A stretch of 37,749 bases of DNA, from positions 1 through 37,749 of the forward strand of contig CAIJNQ010000128.1 in assembly GCA_903822015.1 (NCBI GenBank). Direction: 5' to 3'. Of this stretch, positions 8,111 to 15,820 are shown in pieces; within the stretch, counting starts at the first letter, position 1; the number at the start of each line of letters is the position of its first letter. The translations under genes and the position numbers were made by a program. The notes under the pieces were generated by a model. It was not told where the DNA came from. It made no database searches and saw only the letters and a program-made list of their open reading frames with translations. The stretch comes from an uncultured Verrucomicrobia subdivision 3 bacterium (GTDB lineage: Bacteria > Verrucomicrobiota > Verrucomicrobiia > Limisphaerales > UBA11358).

Positions 8111-8146
8111 ACGCCCAAACATGCGCTTTTTGAACGCATGGGGCGT
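8111..8146. repeat. Long interrupted inverted repeat (12 bp of stem)
   Basis: ACGCCC (8111-8116) plus CATGCG (8120-8125) pair with CGCATG (8135-8140) plus GGGCGT (8141-8146). Only AAA is unpaired on one side, and the loop is CTTTTTGAA. It sits about 100 bases upstream of the coiled-coil gene start (minus), at the border with the decayed mobile DNA. It may be an operator, a leader hairpin or the end of a mobile segment; there is no long T-run to make it a clear terminator. Confidence 0.7.
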
Positions 8147-8169
8147 CTCGAAACCGACTCTCTAAATTT

Positions 8170-8631
8170 TCAATGAACCAACTCTGCGCCGGCGTCCACC
8201 AAATGGGAACGCGCGCGCATTAATTCTGGTGCCTGCAATGGCCTTTCGCTGCGGTTGAAATCGGCTTGCAAAGGCTCTGCGGGTACGGTTGCAGGAAGTG
8301 AAACCGCGCGCCGGCGCATCGGCTTTTCGTTGGCCTGCATGGCGGCGGAAAATGCCGAATCTGACGGGATGACACTTTCCTTGATGGCGCGCTTCACGTC
8401 GGCCAATTGAATGCCGGATCGGCCTTCTTTGCGGGCGCAATACGCTGCGCGATCCACGACGGCCTTGATGCCGGCCAGATACTTGGCCGAGCTTTGAGCA
8501 TATAACACCAGCAATTCGACTGCCCGCGAATCCAGGCCAGGCACCAAAGCGCCGTCGCCAGCCTTGCTTTGAACGCGATCGCGTTCCACCAGATCGACCA
8601 GGCAAACCAGACCATCAAGGCGCTGCGGCAT
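8170..8631 (-). pseudogene. AAA+ ATPase C-terminal fragment (transposon-type), truncated
   Basis: The frame of up to 153 codons encodes only the C-terminal lid-like helical region of an AAA+ ATPase. Helices around LDSRAVELLVLYAQSSAKY, then GIKAVVDRAAYCARKEGR and IQLADVKRAIKE, have the pattern of the lid of MuB/TniB/ExeA-type ATPases, where a bundle ends with a ...IxxxDVxxAxx helix. A polar tail follows to the stop at 8170. Walker A and B motifs are missing, and the frame meets an opposed coding fragment around 8560, so the N-terminal part appears lost. The start at 8631 is merely the first ATG. This reads as debris of a mobile element; the exact ATPase family is not certain. Confidence 0.45.
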
Positions 8632-8814
8632 GACGTGGCCGCCATCACGTTGCTGGATGTGCCGTTAAACAACCTGGCCGGCATCACCAATTTTGAAGAC
8701 TTCGTGACGGTGGCCTTGCGGAAGCATGGCACCAGTACCGTTGACCCTCTCGCGGGCGATCCGGCCATTGATCCCGCCACCGGCCTGCCCAAGGCCGTCC
8801 TGGTGAAACCCTGA
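8506..8814 (+). pseudogene. Fragment of an unidentified gene, opposed to the ATPase fragment
   Basis: On the plus strand a frame is open from 8506 to a stop at 8812-8814. From about 8560 on it looks like real protein (SLALNAIAFHQIDQANQ, DVPLNNLAGITNFEDFV, and an orderly tail DPAIDPATGLPKAVLVKP). There is no ATG, only a TTG at 8569, and no ribosome binding site. Its left part overlaps the minus-strand ATPase fragment, so one of the two is out of place. The simplest reading is a recombination junction near 8540-8580 joining two unrelated gene pieces. I do not recognise the family. Confidence 0.35.
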
Positions 8815-8847
8815 CGGGGTGGCCGCGCTGATCCTGCCCAGGGGCCC

Positions 8848-8877
8848 GGATCGGTCTGGATCGGTCTGGATCGGCAG
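8848..8877. repeat. 10-bp tandem repeat, about 2.7 copies
   Basis: GGATCGGTCT occurs twice in direct tandem (8848 and 8858) followed by a partial third copy GGATCGG at 8868. It lies just past the plus-strand gene fragment, inside the region of mobile-element debris. Such short tandem arrays are seen as spacer iterons or replication slippage products; nothing here shows which. Confidence 0.8.
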
Positions 8878-8888
8878 CATTCTACCCC

Positions 8889-9141
8889 CTGAAATGCCCG
8901 GACAAACCCGGTGCATGCCTCGTGCATCCGCCTTGCAACCCGCTAAAAAAGGCCTTTTTCAGGATCACACGCCACACCCCCCATTTGTTCGACGGTGCAT
9001 TTTTGAAATTTACGGCTTGAAATGTCCGAACTTACGAACCCTTTGTATTTATTGGTGATTCGAACGGACATTTCAGAGGCCCGTTTTCAAAGATAGGAAT
9101 GGCCGGCTTGTTTTGCAGTTTTGAAATCCAAATGTCCGAAC
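8889..9141. repeat. Cluster of direct and inverted GAAATGTCCG repeats
   Basis: The core TGAAATGTCCG occurs at 9018-9028 and in perfect inverted form (CGGACATTTCA) at 9065-9075. AATGTCCGAAC recurs directly at 9021-9031 and 9131-9141, and a diverged copy GAAATGCCCGGAC lies at 8891-8903. The copies at 9018 and 9131 are both preceded by TTTTGAAAT about 10-17 bases upstream. Multiple short repeats in both orientations next to ATPase debris resemble the transposase-binding sites at the ends of Tn7/Tn5053/Mu-like elements, but no intact end or target duplication was identified. The rest of 8815-9245 shows no gene. Confidence 0.6.
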
Positions 9142-9245
9142 CTCGGAAACCCCTTTAATTATAGCCCAATCAAGGCCATTCAAGCCAAATCAACCTGAAA
9201 CCCCGATTTCAAAAATGCGGCGACGTTGTTCACGTCACACGGAAA

Positions 9246-9322
9246 TGGTGCGCGCGGCGGGAGTTGAACCCACAACCTTCGGCTTCGGAGACCGACGCTC
9301 TATCCAATTGAGCTACGCGCGC
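9246..9322 (-). tRNA. tRNA-Arg(CCG)
   Basis: The minus strand folds as a complete cloverleaf: acceptor GCGCGCG/CGCGCGC, D-arm GCTC/GAGC, anticodon stem TCGGT/GCCGA with loop CTCCGAA giving anticodon CCG, T-arm GTGGG/CCCGC with loop TTCAACT, discriminator A and an encoded CCA (plus 9246-9248). It would read the arginine codon CGG. The 3' end points at the repeat cluster about 100 bases away, a common neighbourhood for integrating elements. Confidence 0.97.
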
Positions 9323-9595
9323 AAACTAACTCAGCAAACGGCCAAGATCCATTTTTGAGCCAAGCCAATTTCCAGCCGGCGACCCCGGGTGATCACCCGG
9401 CCGGGTTTAAGACCCGATGCATCAAGTCACCAAAAACCGGCACCGGCTTGAGTCGTGCGGATCATCTTACGCTTTGGACAAACACGCGGGCAAGCAAATC
9501 CGCCGATCGGGTGCGTGATCGGGGAAACACTTTGCCAACAGCCGGCGGCATCCGCCATTCGACAAAAGCGCGATGGCAAGTTATTATATCCGACG
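9323..9595. other. Spacer between tRNA-Arg and the S53 peptidase, with palindromes
   Basis: No gene is seen in this divergent spacer. It holds a perfect 16-bp palindrome CCGGGTGATCACCCGG at 9385-9400, followed at once by a second inverted repeat CGGGT-TTAAG-ACCCG at 9402-9416. The palindrome has the form of a dimeric repressor operator and could serve either flanking gene, but its distance from the peptidase start (about 195 bases) leaves the target open. Confidence 0.5.
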
Positions 9596-12484
9596 ATGAA
9601 CCCAAGTTTACTCCGATCGCTGGCGTTTTTTTGCAGCCTACTATGCTGCTTCACCCGCCTGTCGGCGGACGCCCAGGTGGTGGCGACTTCGTTGCCAATT
9701 TCAGGGGCGCAACAGGTTTTCAAAGGTCATATGTCTGCGATAACCAAACGGCTCACCCCCATCCGCCGGCTTGATGGCGGCACGCGTCTGGACCTGGCCA
9801 TCGGCCTGCCATTACGGAACCGCGAAGCGCTGACCAACCTGCTGCAAAAACTTTATCAAACGGGCGATGCCAGCTTTCGCCATTATTTGACGCCAGATCA
9901 GTTCGCCTCCGCTTTTGGACCCAGCCAAGAAGATTACCAGAAGGTGATCGATTTCGCGAAGTCCCACGGACTGGCGATCAAAAGAAGCCACCCTAACCGC
10001 ACGATGCTGGATGTCGCCGGTTCGGTCGCCGATATTGAAAAGGCTTTTCACGTCCACATGCTTGTCTATAAACATCCCTTAGAAGCGCGCACTTTTTTTG
10101 CGGCTGATGCTGAACCTTCCCTGAATCTCGATACGCCCGTACTTTCAGTCAGCGGTCTGGATAATTATGTGAAGCCGCGTCCGCATATACACCCGGTCAG
10201 CACATTTTCTCTGACTAAGATCCGGACATTGGGCGGCGGCGGGGGCGGCGGGGGTGGTGGCGGAGGCGGCTACGCCGGCCCTTTTGAGGGTTATGATTTC
10301 CGCAACGCCTACGCACCCGGCGTTTCGCAGGATGGCTCCGGACAGTCGGTCGGGCTGTTTGAACTTTTCGGCTTCAACGCCCAAGACATCATGGACTACG
10401 AAGACGCTGCCGGCATTTCTCCCTACGTCAATGTGCAACCGGTTTTGATTGACGGTGCCAGCGGCGATTCCGCGAACGCTGATTACACTACCTACCCTGG
10501 TTACCTCAATTATGCCTTCGAGGTCACCGGCGACATTGAAATGGCGATTGCGATGGCGCCCGGATTGAGCAGCGTGCTGGTCTATGAAGGTCCCACGCCG
10601 CTGGATGTGCCACCACTGGGAACAAACTTTATCCAGGCCGCAACCACCACCGCCCAGATCAACGATGTGCTCAATCGCATGGCCACGGACAATCTTTGCA
10701 AGCAACTGAGTTGCTCCTACGGGTTCGATATTAATCTTTCGACGGTGCAGATATTTCAACAATACGCCGCGCAAGGTCAGAGTTTTTTCCTGGCCAGCGG
10801 CGATGCCGGAGCCTACACAGGGCCGGCTGACGAACCAGCAGACGATCCCTACATCACGGTTGTGGGAGGAACAACACTGACGACGGCCTCGGCGTCGGAA
10901 GGAGGAGCCTGGTCATCGGAAACCACCTGGCTCACGCCGGCTTCCTACTCGATCGATCCGACCACGCTTGAGACCGTTTACATTCCTGAAGCAGCCTCCG
11001 GCGGTGGCGTTAGCCTCACTTACAGCATCCCAAACTGGCAACAGGGCATCAGCATGTCGGCCAACCAAGGCTCCACCACCCTGCGCAATTCGCCGGACGT
11101 CTCCATGGTGGCCAACAACCTGAATATCTATTGGGGCAACGATTTTTTAATTCAACCGGCAACTGCCTTTGCGGAGGGCGGCACCAGCCTGGCAGCACCC
11201 CTCTGGGCGGGCCTGATCGCATTGGCGAATCAACAAGCCGCCGCCAATGGCCTGCCCGCTGTCGGTTTTATCAATCCGGCGCTTTACGCCATTGCCAAAA
11301 GCACCAATTACCAGTCCTGCTTTCACGACATCACCACCGGCAGCAACACCAACAGCTCCAGCCCGACCAAATACACGGCGGTGGCCGGCTATGATCTCTG
11401 CACGGGCCTGGGCACCCCCAACGGCGACAATCTCATCGCGGCGCTGCTGGCGCCACCGGCCGAAACCCTGCTGATCACGCCGCCGCTGGGCTTCACTGCT
11501 TTCGGACCCGGCGGCGGGCCGTTCACGGTGACTTCGCAGACTTACACACTGAAAAACACCGGCTCAACGCCCTTGAACTGGAGCCTCGTCAACACGTCCA
11601 CCTGGCTCACAGCCGCGGCCGCCGCCGGCAGTCTGAAAGCCGGCGCCAGCACCGCGGTGAACATCAGCCTCAACCCGGCGGCAAACAATTTCTTGATCAA
11701 CCATGCCAGCGGCAACGTCGCAGTGAACAATCTGACCGCCGGCACGACCCAAAACCGCCAGTTTGACCTGGATGCAGGCAACGGCGGATTCGAAACCGGC
11801 GGCCTCGATGACTGGACCCTGGCCGGCAGCCCCGAGCTTGTATTTGCCCTGGCCGCCGACGGCACGGACATAGCCGGCACCCAGGCATTACCCGGCCAAC
11901 CCGACGGGCTATTTGTGAATACAGGGCTTTACGGTGGCTACCTCGGAGAGTGGGCATGGAATGGTTTCCCGGCAGTCGGTTCACTCTCGCAGGCCGTGGC
12001 CACCAGGGCCGGTCAACAATACCTGGTGTCCTTCTGGTTGACGTGCGTTCCCGACAACTCGGGCGCGACCACGAACAACGAGTTCATCGCCAAATGGAAC
12101 AACGCGACGCTCTACGCCCGAACCAACCTGAACGCTTTCGGATGGACCAACCTGCAGTTCGTCGTTCCGGCCACCGTCGCCAGGACAACGCTTGAATTTG
12201 ATTTCAACAACGACCCGGGCGCCTTCGGATTGGACGACGTCACGGTGGAACCCGTTCCCGCGCCGGTTTTTCGGTCTGTCCAGCTAACGGGCGGCACGAT
12301 CCATCTCACGTGGAGCAGTGTTCCCAATGTTTCTTATCAGGTCCAGTCGGCCAGCAGTTTGAGCAATCCCACCTGGACGAACCTCATCAAAGTAACCGCC
12401 GCTGGAAATCTGGCGGGCACAACGCAGCCAGCTGGTTCCGCCAAGCAACAGTTTTATCAAGTAATTCTGCTGCCAGTTCCCTGA
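9596..12484 (+). CDS. Secreted S53 (kumamolisin/sedolisin-type) serine peptidase with C-terminal beta domains
   Basis: This 962-residue exported protease probably digests extracellular protein at acid pH, as the S53 family does. A signal peptide (about 1-26, ending SADA) precedes a pro-kumamolisin activation domain (about 45-190). A run of 13 glycines (213-225) marks the junction with the catalytic domain. The S53 catalytic residues are visible: E309 and D313 in FEVTGDIEMA, D403 in LASGDAGA, and S531 in EGGTSLAAPLWAG. YDLCTGLGTPNG follows at the calcium site. Beyond about residue 625 come a BACON-like beta domain, an NGGFETGGLDDW carbohydrate-binding-like domain, and a final FN3-like segment (YQVQSASSLSNPTWTNL) common in Verrucomicrobiota exported proteins. 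ATG 9596 is chosen because it starts a good signal peptide; the frame opens further upstream to 9455. Confidence 0.93.
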   Translation: MNPSLLRSLAFFCSLLCCFTRLSADAQVVATSLPISGAQQVFKGHMSAITKRLTPIRRLDGGTRLDLAIGLPLRNREALTNLLQKLYQTGDASFRHYLTPDQFASAFGPSQEDYQKVIDFAKSHGLAIKRSHPNRTMLDVAGSVADIEKAFHVHMLVYKHPLEARTFFAADAEPSLNLDTPVLSVSGLDNYVKPRPHIHPVSTFSLTKIRTLGGGGGGGGGGGGGYAGPFEGYDFRNAYAPGVSQDGSGQSVGLFELFGFNAQDIMDYEDAAGISPYVNVQPVLIDGASGDSANADYTTYPGYLNYAFEVTGDIEMAIAMAPGLSSVLVYEGPTPLDVPPLGTNFIQAATTTAQINDVLNRMATDNLCKQLSCSYGFDINLSTVQIFQQYAAQGQSFFLASGDAGAYTGPADEPADDPYITVVGGTTLTTASASEGGAWSSETTWLTPASYSIDPTTLETVYIPEAASGGGVSLTYSIPNWQQGISMSANQGSTTLRNSPDVSMVANNLNIYWGNDFLIQPATAFAEGGTSLAAPLWAGLIALANQQAAANGLPAVGFINPALYAIAKSTNYQSCFHDITTGSNTNSSSPTKYTAVAGYDLCTGLGTPNGDNLIAALLAPPAETLLITPPLGFTAFGPGGGPFTVTSQTYTLKNTGSTPLNWSLVNTSTWLTAAAAAGSLKAGASTAVNISLNPAANNFLINHASGNVAVNNLTAGTTQNRQFDLDAGNGGFETGGLDDWTLAGSPELVFALAADGTDIAGTQALPGQPDGLFVNTGLYGGYLGEWAWNGFPAVGSLSQAVATRAGQQYLVSFWLTCVPDNSGATTNNEFIAKWNNATLYARTNLNAFGWTNLQFVVPATVARTTLEFDFNNDPGAFGLDDVTVEPVPAPVFRSVQLTGGTIHLTWSSVPNVSYQVQSASSLSNPTWTNLIKVTAAGNLAGTTQPAGSAKQQFYQVILLPVP

Positions 12485-12589
12485 CGGGGGCCCGAAAGGA
12501 TGTTTGGGTGCCTATTCGATCGCCGGCGTGAACATTTTGGCTGGCTCCAATCGCCATCATTACGGCATATAGGATGCTTAATAAGATGT

Positions 12590-12784
12590 ATGAGCATAAC
12601 CGAATCAGGTTTTGTCCTGATGGCAACCATCGCTGTCCTTTTTCTAGCGGTGACCGTGACCAGCCAGGCGGGGATCAGGCCCCCGAGGCGGCACCGGACC
12701 GGTGACAGCAGCCTGAGCGCCCACTCTGTGAATTGGCTAGGGGCCATCGCCCTCACGGCGGCGGTGTTGATCTGCCTGATTTAA
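12590..12784 (+). CDS. Small two-helix membrane protein, hypothetical
   Basis: A 64-codon frame encodes two hydrophobic segments, SGFVLMATIAVLFLAVTV near the N-terminus and WLGAIALTAAVLICLI at the extreme C-terminus, separated by a basic loop (RPPRRHRTGDSS). This layout suggests a small inner-membrane protein. The frame is open from 12500, but ATG 12590 starts just before the first helix. No homologue is recognised. It lies about 100 bases past the S53 peptidase. It may be real or a chance hydrophobic frame. Confidence 0.4.
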   Translation: MSITESGFVLMATIAVLFLAVTVTSQAGIRPPRRHRTGDSSLSAHSVNWLGAIALTAAVLICLI

Positions 12785-12925
12785 GCGCGAACCCGGTGGT
12801 TACCCGATTGAACCAGAGACGGCGACGGGATTGATTCATCGGTCCGAGAGCGGCGAAAAGGTCGAAACCAACCAAATTCGCCCAATCAGCGACATCAGAT
12901 GGACACCAGGCGATATTGAAGCCAA

Positions 12926-13930
12926 ATGTTGGAACAAAAAACAGCGATCATCCTGGCGGCGATTTTTCTCGGCGGCGGGCTGGCCTTTGCCGGACCGGCC
13001 GGGATGCCGGGTCCCCAACCGAATCCGGAAACCGCCCAGCCCACCAACTCATTGCCATCGAAAATCATCACCACGGACGGAATCACCTATAATGCGCCCC
13101 GGCTCTCCCGGGTTGAACCGGACGGGTTACTGGTCGAGTTCCGGCCCGAGGCCGGCGGCACAGGCTGGGCGAAGCTCAAGTTTGCGAAGCTGCCGGAAGC
13201 CCTCCAAAAACAATTCGGGTATGATCCCCGCAAAGCAGCCGACTACGAACATGAACAAAAACTGGCCATGGCGGCGCTGACCCAGAAATTGCAACAGGAT
13301 GAAAAGGCCAGGTCAGCCACGATGACCTTGTTAAACGAGATGACCCGCCCGCCCAACCTGGCGGGCGCGGTGGTGGTGAGCAGCGCCGATCCCGCGATCA
13401 CTTACACCTACTATACACCCGATCAGAAACCGACCGAACTGGGCACGAGTGTCGCCGCCTGCCAACACAGCTACTCGTGCCAGGCCGATTTTGAAGTACG
13501 CGTGGAGCCGGGCGCGGCCGGAGAGCCGGTTCATTTTTACCTCGACAAGGTCAGGATCTCGCTGGGGATGTCCTGCCGGATCATCCTGGCAAAGGACCCG
13601 TATGATTTCATCCGGCTGCATGAGGAGGGGCGCCGGAAAATCTACGAATATTTTTACCGCCGGGGACCGCAACTGGGGAACCGAATCGGCGGCTCCCTGA
13701 TTGGCAAAGGCTTCACCGCACGCGAAGCGGACTTTGAAACCGCAAAAGCCGGCGCCCTACGTGAGGCAGAAGCACTGGTGAAGAGTGAATATCTGGCCCG
13801 GCTCAATGCCATCGCCCGGGAGGCAGACCTCGATTACGAAGCGCTGACGGACCACGGAGCAAACAACCTCGACCGGAACCAGGCCTATCAAGCCGCCGTG
13901 GACAAATTCAGCAAATATATTTCAAATTGA
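12926..13930 (+). CDS. Secreted hypothetical protein with degenerate HExxH-like region
   Basis: The 334-residue protein has a signal peptide (about 1-23, ending AFAG). The segment TTDGITYNAPRLSRVEPDGL... followed by FAKLPEALQKQFGYDPRKAADYE (about 50-105) is a module I know as frequent in Verrucomicrobiota exported proteins. The second half contains DFIRLHEEGRRKIYEYFY. That sequence sits where secreted Zn-proteases of the DUF922 kind would have HExxH, but here the second His is Arg (HEEGR), so if related it is probably inactive. A later TDHGANNLDRNQ segment follows. DUF922 relationship is a weak inference. The gene stands alone; a tRNA-like gene lies 255 bases beyond its stop. Confidence 0.75.
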   Translation: MLEQKTAIILAAIFLGGGLAFAGPAGMPGPQPNPETAQPTNSLPSKIITTDGITYNAPRLSRVEPDGLLVEFRPEAGGTGWAKLKFAKLPEALQKQFGYDPRKAADYEHEQKLAMAALTQKLQQDEKARSATMTLLNEMTRPPNLAGAVVVSSADPAITYTYYTPDQKPTELGTSVAACQHSYSCQADFEVRVEPGAAGEPVHFYLDKVRISLGMSCRIILAKDPYDFIRLHEEGRRKIYEYFYRRGPQLGNRIGGSLIGKGFTAREADFETAKAGALREAEALVKSEYLARLNAIAREADLDYEALTDHGANNLDRNQAYQAAVDKFSKYISN

Positions 13931-14185
13931 TTAATCAGGCTGAAGCGGGTTGGGGACCGTCATCAACCGGTGGAGATACTTCCGGATCCCAAATCATAAA
14001 GCCCCGGAAGGGCGGCGGGCAGGCTCAAGGCGGGCAGCACCAAGATCAAACCGGCAATGAACCCGATCATTTTCACAACCACAAGAGCTTAAGCCAAGCC
14101 AAAGGCAAACACGAGGTGATCACACGGGGGAATGGCACAACGCTGTCCGCACTTTGCCGGACAACATTCACGATATTCAAAATGA

Positions 14186-14284
14186 TGGACCCGAAGGGAA
14201 TCGAACCCCTGTCATGTGGCCGGCGGAAGCCAGTATTAATTATGGCCTCGACCAACCTTAGTTCTACCATTGAACTACAGGCCC
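14186..14284 (-). tRNA. tRNA-like gene with enlarged anticodon region, isotype unclear
   Basis: Both ends are strongly tRNA-like: acceptor GGGCCTG/CGGGTCC with discriminator A, D-arm GTTC/GAAC with loop AATGGTA, and T-arm AGGGG/CCCTT with loop TTCGATT. The body is 99 nt instead of about 73. Fifty nucleotides separate the D- and T-arms where about 23 are normal for a short variable loop, and no standard 5-bp stem with 7-nt loop and U33/purine-37 can be drawn. Two alternative folds exist: a 12-bp arm (TGGTC GAGGCCA / TGGCTTC GGCCA with a CGCC bulge), or a CTGGC-TTCC-GCCGG stem that would resemble a Gly(UCC) anticodon arm preceded by 26 extra bases. The next three bases read TCA, not CCA, unlike tRNA-Arg here. 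Confidence 0.6.
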
Positions 14285-14338
14285 GACTAAATTGATGGCT
14301 CTGATTACCCGACCGGCCGGAACTTCGGGGCAAGGCGA

Positions 14339-14704
14339 TTATTCGCGCGTGACCTCGGCGATCACGACGCGCATCCAACCGTGATTACCTTGCTGGATGT
14401 AGTTCAACTGCCATTTATCCCAGCCGCGTTTCTGGCTTTCGGCCTTGGCAATGGTCGAGGCCGCGTCCTTTACGTCGAGATAATGTTCGGCTCCGGTTGA
14501 AGGCGCGCCCTGATGAACCTTGATCCGAAAATGCTGCGCATCCTCGTCGTAGATAGAATACATGGGCTGGGTCGGGAGAGATTCATGGTAATCGCTATTG
14601 AAGGAGTGTTCCGGTGACGTGGCACAGCCACCCAGCAAAACCAAGACGGCCACGGGGAAAGATAACAGACAGGGAATCCAGCCGGAGCCAAGAGTTTTTT
14701 TCAT
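14339..14704 (-). CDS. Small lipoprotein, hypothetical
   Basis: The 121-residue product starts with a basic N-terminus and a hydrophobic stretch ending VLLGGC, a lipobox placing the lipid-bearing Cys near residue 26. The mature part (HSFNSDYHESLPTQ, then YLDVKDAASTIAKAESQKRGW) looks like a small folded periplasmic domain of unknown family. ATG 14704 gives the lipoprotein signal; the frame is open to 14929 but that part overlaps the next gene. A DUF3309-like gene lies 54 bases upstream in the same orientation, and the tRNA-like gene is 55 bases downstream. Confidence 0.75.
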   Translation of the reverse strand: MKKTLGSGWIPCLLSFPVAVLVLLGGCATSPEHSFNSDYHESLPTQPMYSIYDEDAQHFRIKVHQGAPSTGAEHYLDVKDAASTIAKAESQKRGWDKWQLNYIQQGNHGWMRVVIAEVTRE

Positions 14705-14757
14705 ATAATTAATTTCTGTTAAGGTTTGGATAATAATGGTCACGAATGACGATCCGG

Positions 14758-14913
14758 TCAACTTTTGGTGCGGAATCCGCCCATGACATAGATGATGAGG
14801 CATATCACCAGCAGCAGTCCGATACCGCCGCCGCCAATGGCCGGGCCGCCAAAGTAAAAGCCACCGCCGCCGAACAAAAGGAGCAGTACCAGCAAAACGA
14901 TTAATAGATTCAT
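14758..14913 (-). CDS. DUF3309-like small hydrophobic protein
   Basis: This 51-residue product has a hydrophobic N-terminal helix (MNLLIVLLVLLLLFGGGG), a Gly-rich centre (GGPAIGGGGIG), and a second hydrophobic helix (LLLVICLIIYVMGG). The pattern of two helices around an aromatic/Gly-rich linker with about 50 residues is that of the DUF3309 family of tiny membrane proteins, whose role is unknown and often linked to stress conditions. ATG 14913 is the only start directly before the first helix. It probably shares a transcript with the lipoprotein that follows. Confidence 0.7.
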   Translation of the reverse strand: MNLLIVLLVLLLLFGGGGFYFGGPAIGGGGIGLLLVICLIIYVMGGFRTKS

Positions 14914-15074
14914 GATGGGACGATAACACCCTGAGGTATCTTTACCATGGGGTCTTCTCCCCACCCGGCCATGGTTGACGGCCGCCAAGCGGCGCGGGCG
15001 GAGGCAAGACTTTCCCCAGCGGGAACAAGGAACTTCCTAGTGGTGGCCGACGCCGACGGGAGGTAAATGAAGTC

Positions 15075-15377
15075 ATGCAACCAATCAATGTTTTTCCCAA
15101 CGCCAACGCAGCGGGCGAATTCCTGGCGGGCGAACTCGAACGGCTCATGGCGCTGCCGCTGGATACGACCGAGGATGCCAGAAACTGGAATCTTGAAGCG
15201 GAGAAGGTGATGAACGCGATGGACACGCGCTTCCCCCGGATGGTGATTGAGAAACAGGCCACAAATTTTTTTACTGATGCGGAAATATTCCGGCAAGACG
15301 CCGCTTACCGGCGGACGCAATATCAATGTGTTGCCGGTTATGTTGCCCGCCTGCGCGGGCGGGATGATATAAAATGA
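15075..15377 (+). CDS. Hypothetical 100-residue helical protein
   Basis: The protein has no signal peptide or membrane helix and looks mostly helical: FLAGELERLMALPLDTTEDARNW, then VMNAMDTRFPRMVIEKQ and ETDAEIFRQDAAYRR-like segments (here TDAEIFRQDAAYRRTQYQ). Charged residues and periodic hydrophobics argue for real coding. A GGGAGG at 15057-15062 lies upstream of ATG 15075, somewhat distant. I recall similar short proteins in Verrucomicrobiota genomes but cannot name the family. It is transcribed away from the DUF3309-like gene. Confidence 0.6.
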   Translation: MQPINVFPNANAAGEFLAGELERLMALPLDTTEDARNWNLEAEKVMNAMDTRFPRMVIEKQATNFFTDAEIFRQDAAYRRTQYQCVAGYVARLRGRDDIK

Positions 15378-15465
15378 GCTGCGGGCAGAAACCCGGGGCG
15401 GCTCGGCCGGGGTGAGGGAAACACCCCATGGCGGCATGGCTTCCGCATATCCACCATCCCGGGCG

Positions 15466-15651
15466 ATGACCAAACAATTTCAAGGGTTCGCTGATTCCCA
15501 TTCCCCGGGACAGCCGCCGGCAGGGCGCCAACCACAATGGGTGCAATGCGACAATTCAATGCGTCTGGCGGTGCTGGACGAGTCAGGCAAATGGAAGTCC
15601 TTTTCCAACGACCGGGAATTGACTGACTTTGTCCGGGTGTGCCCCGGTTGA
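15466..15651 (+). CDS. Small hypothetical protein (61 residues)
   Basis: The product has a short disordered start rich in Gly/Pro/Gln, then a compact region WVQCDNSMRLAVLDESGKWK and SFSNDRELTDFVRV that looks like a small beta-hairpin domain, with a DESGKW turn often seen in such proteins. ATG 15466 is preferred; the frame is open from 15412. It follows the previous small gene on the same strand after about 90 bases. Function unknown. Confidence 0.5.
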   Translation: MTKQFQGFADSHSPGQPPAGRQPQWVQCDNSMRLAVLDESGKWKSFSNDRELTDFVRVCPG

Positions 15652-15820
15652 AGTTGTGGCAGGAATTGGCAAGTGATCGCAACGATCACGACGACCCAGT
15701 CAGACTGGTTCGGGGCAGAAATCGGTTCGCCGGACACCGGGCCAATTGTTACAATTATGTGAACTTGGCATTTGGAATGGACATCCCGCATATCAAAGGG
15801 TGAAATCCACTGGCAGGCTG

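Noticed and set aside
13927-14295. A 122-codon plus-strand frame ending in a GIEPLS-like peptide
   Set aside because: The peptide is the antisense shadow of the tRNA-like gene at 14186-14284; GIEPLS-type ORFs are a well-known artefact of tRNA genes.
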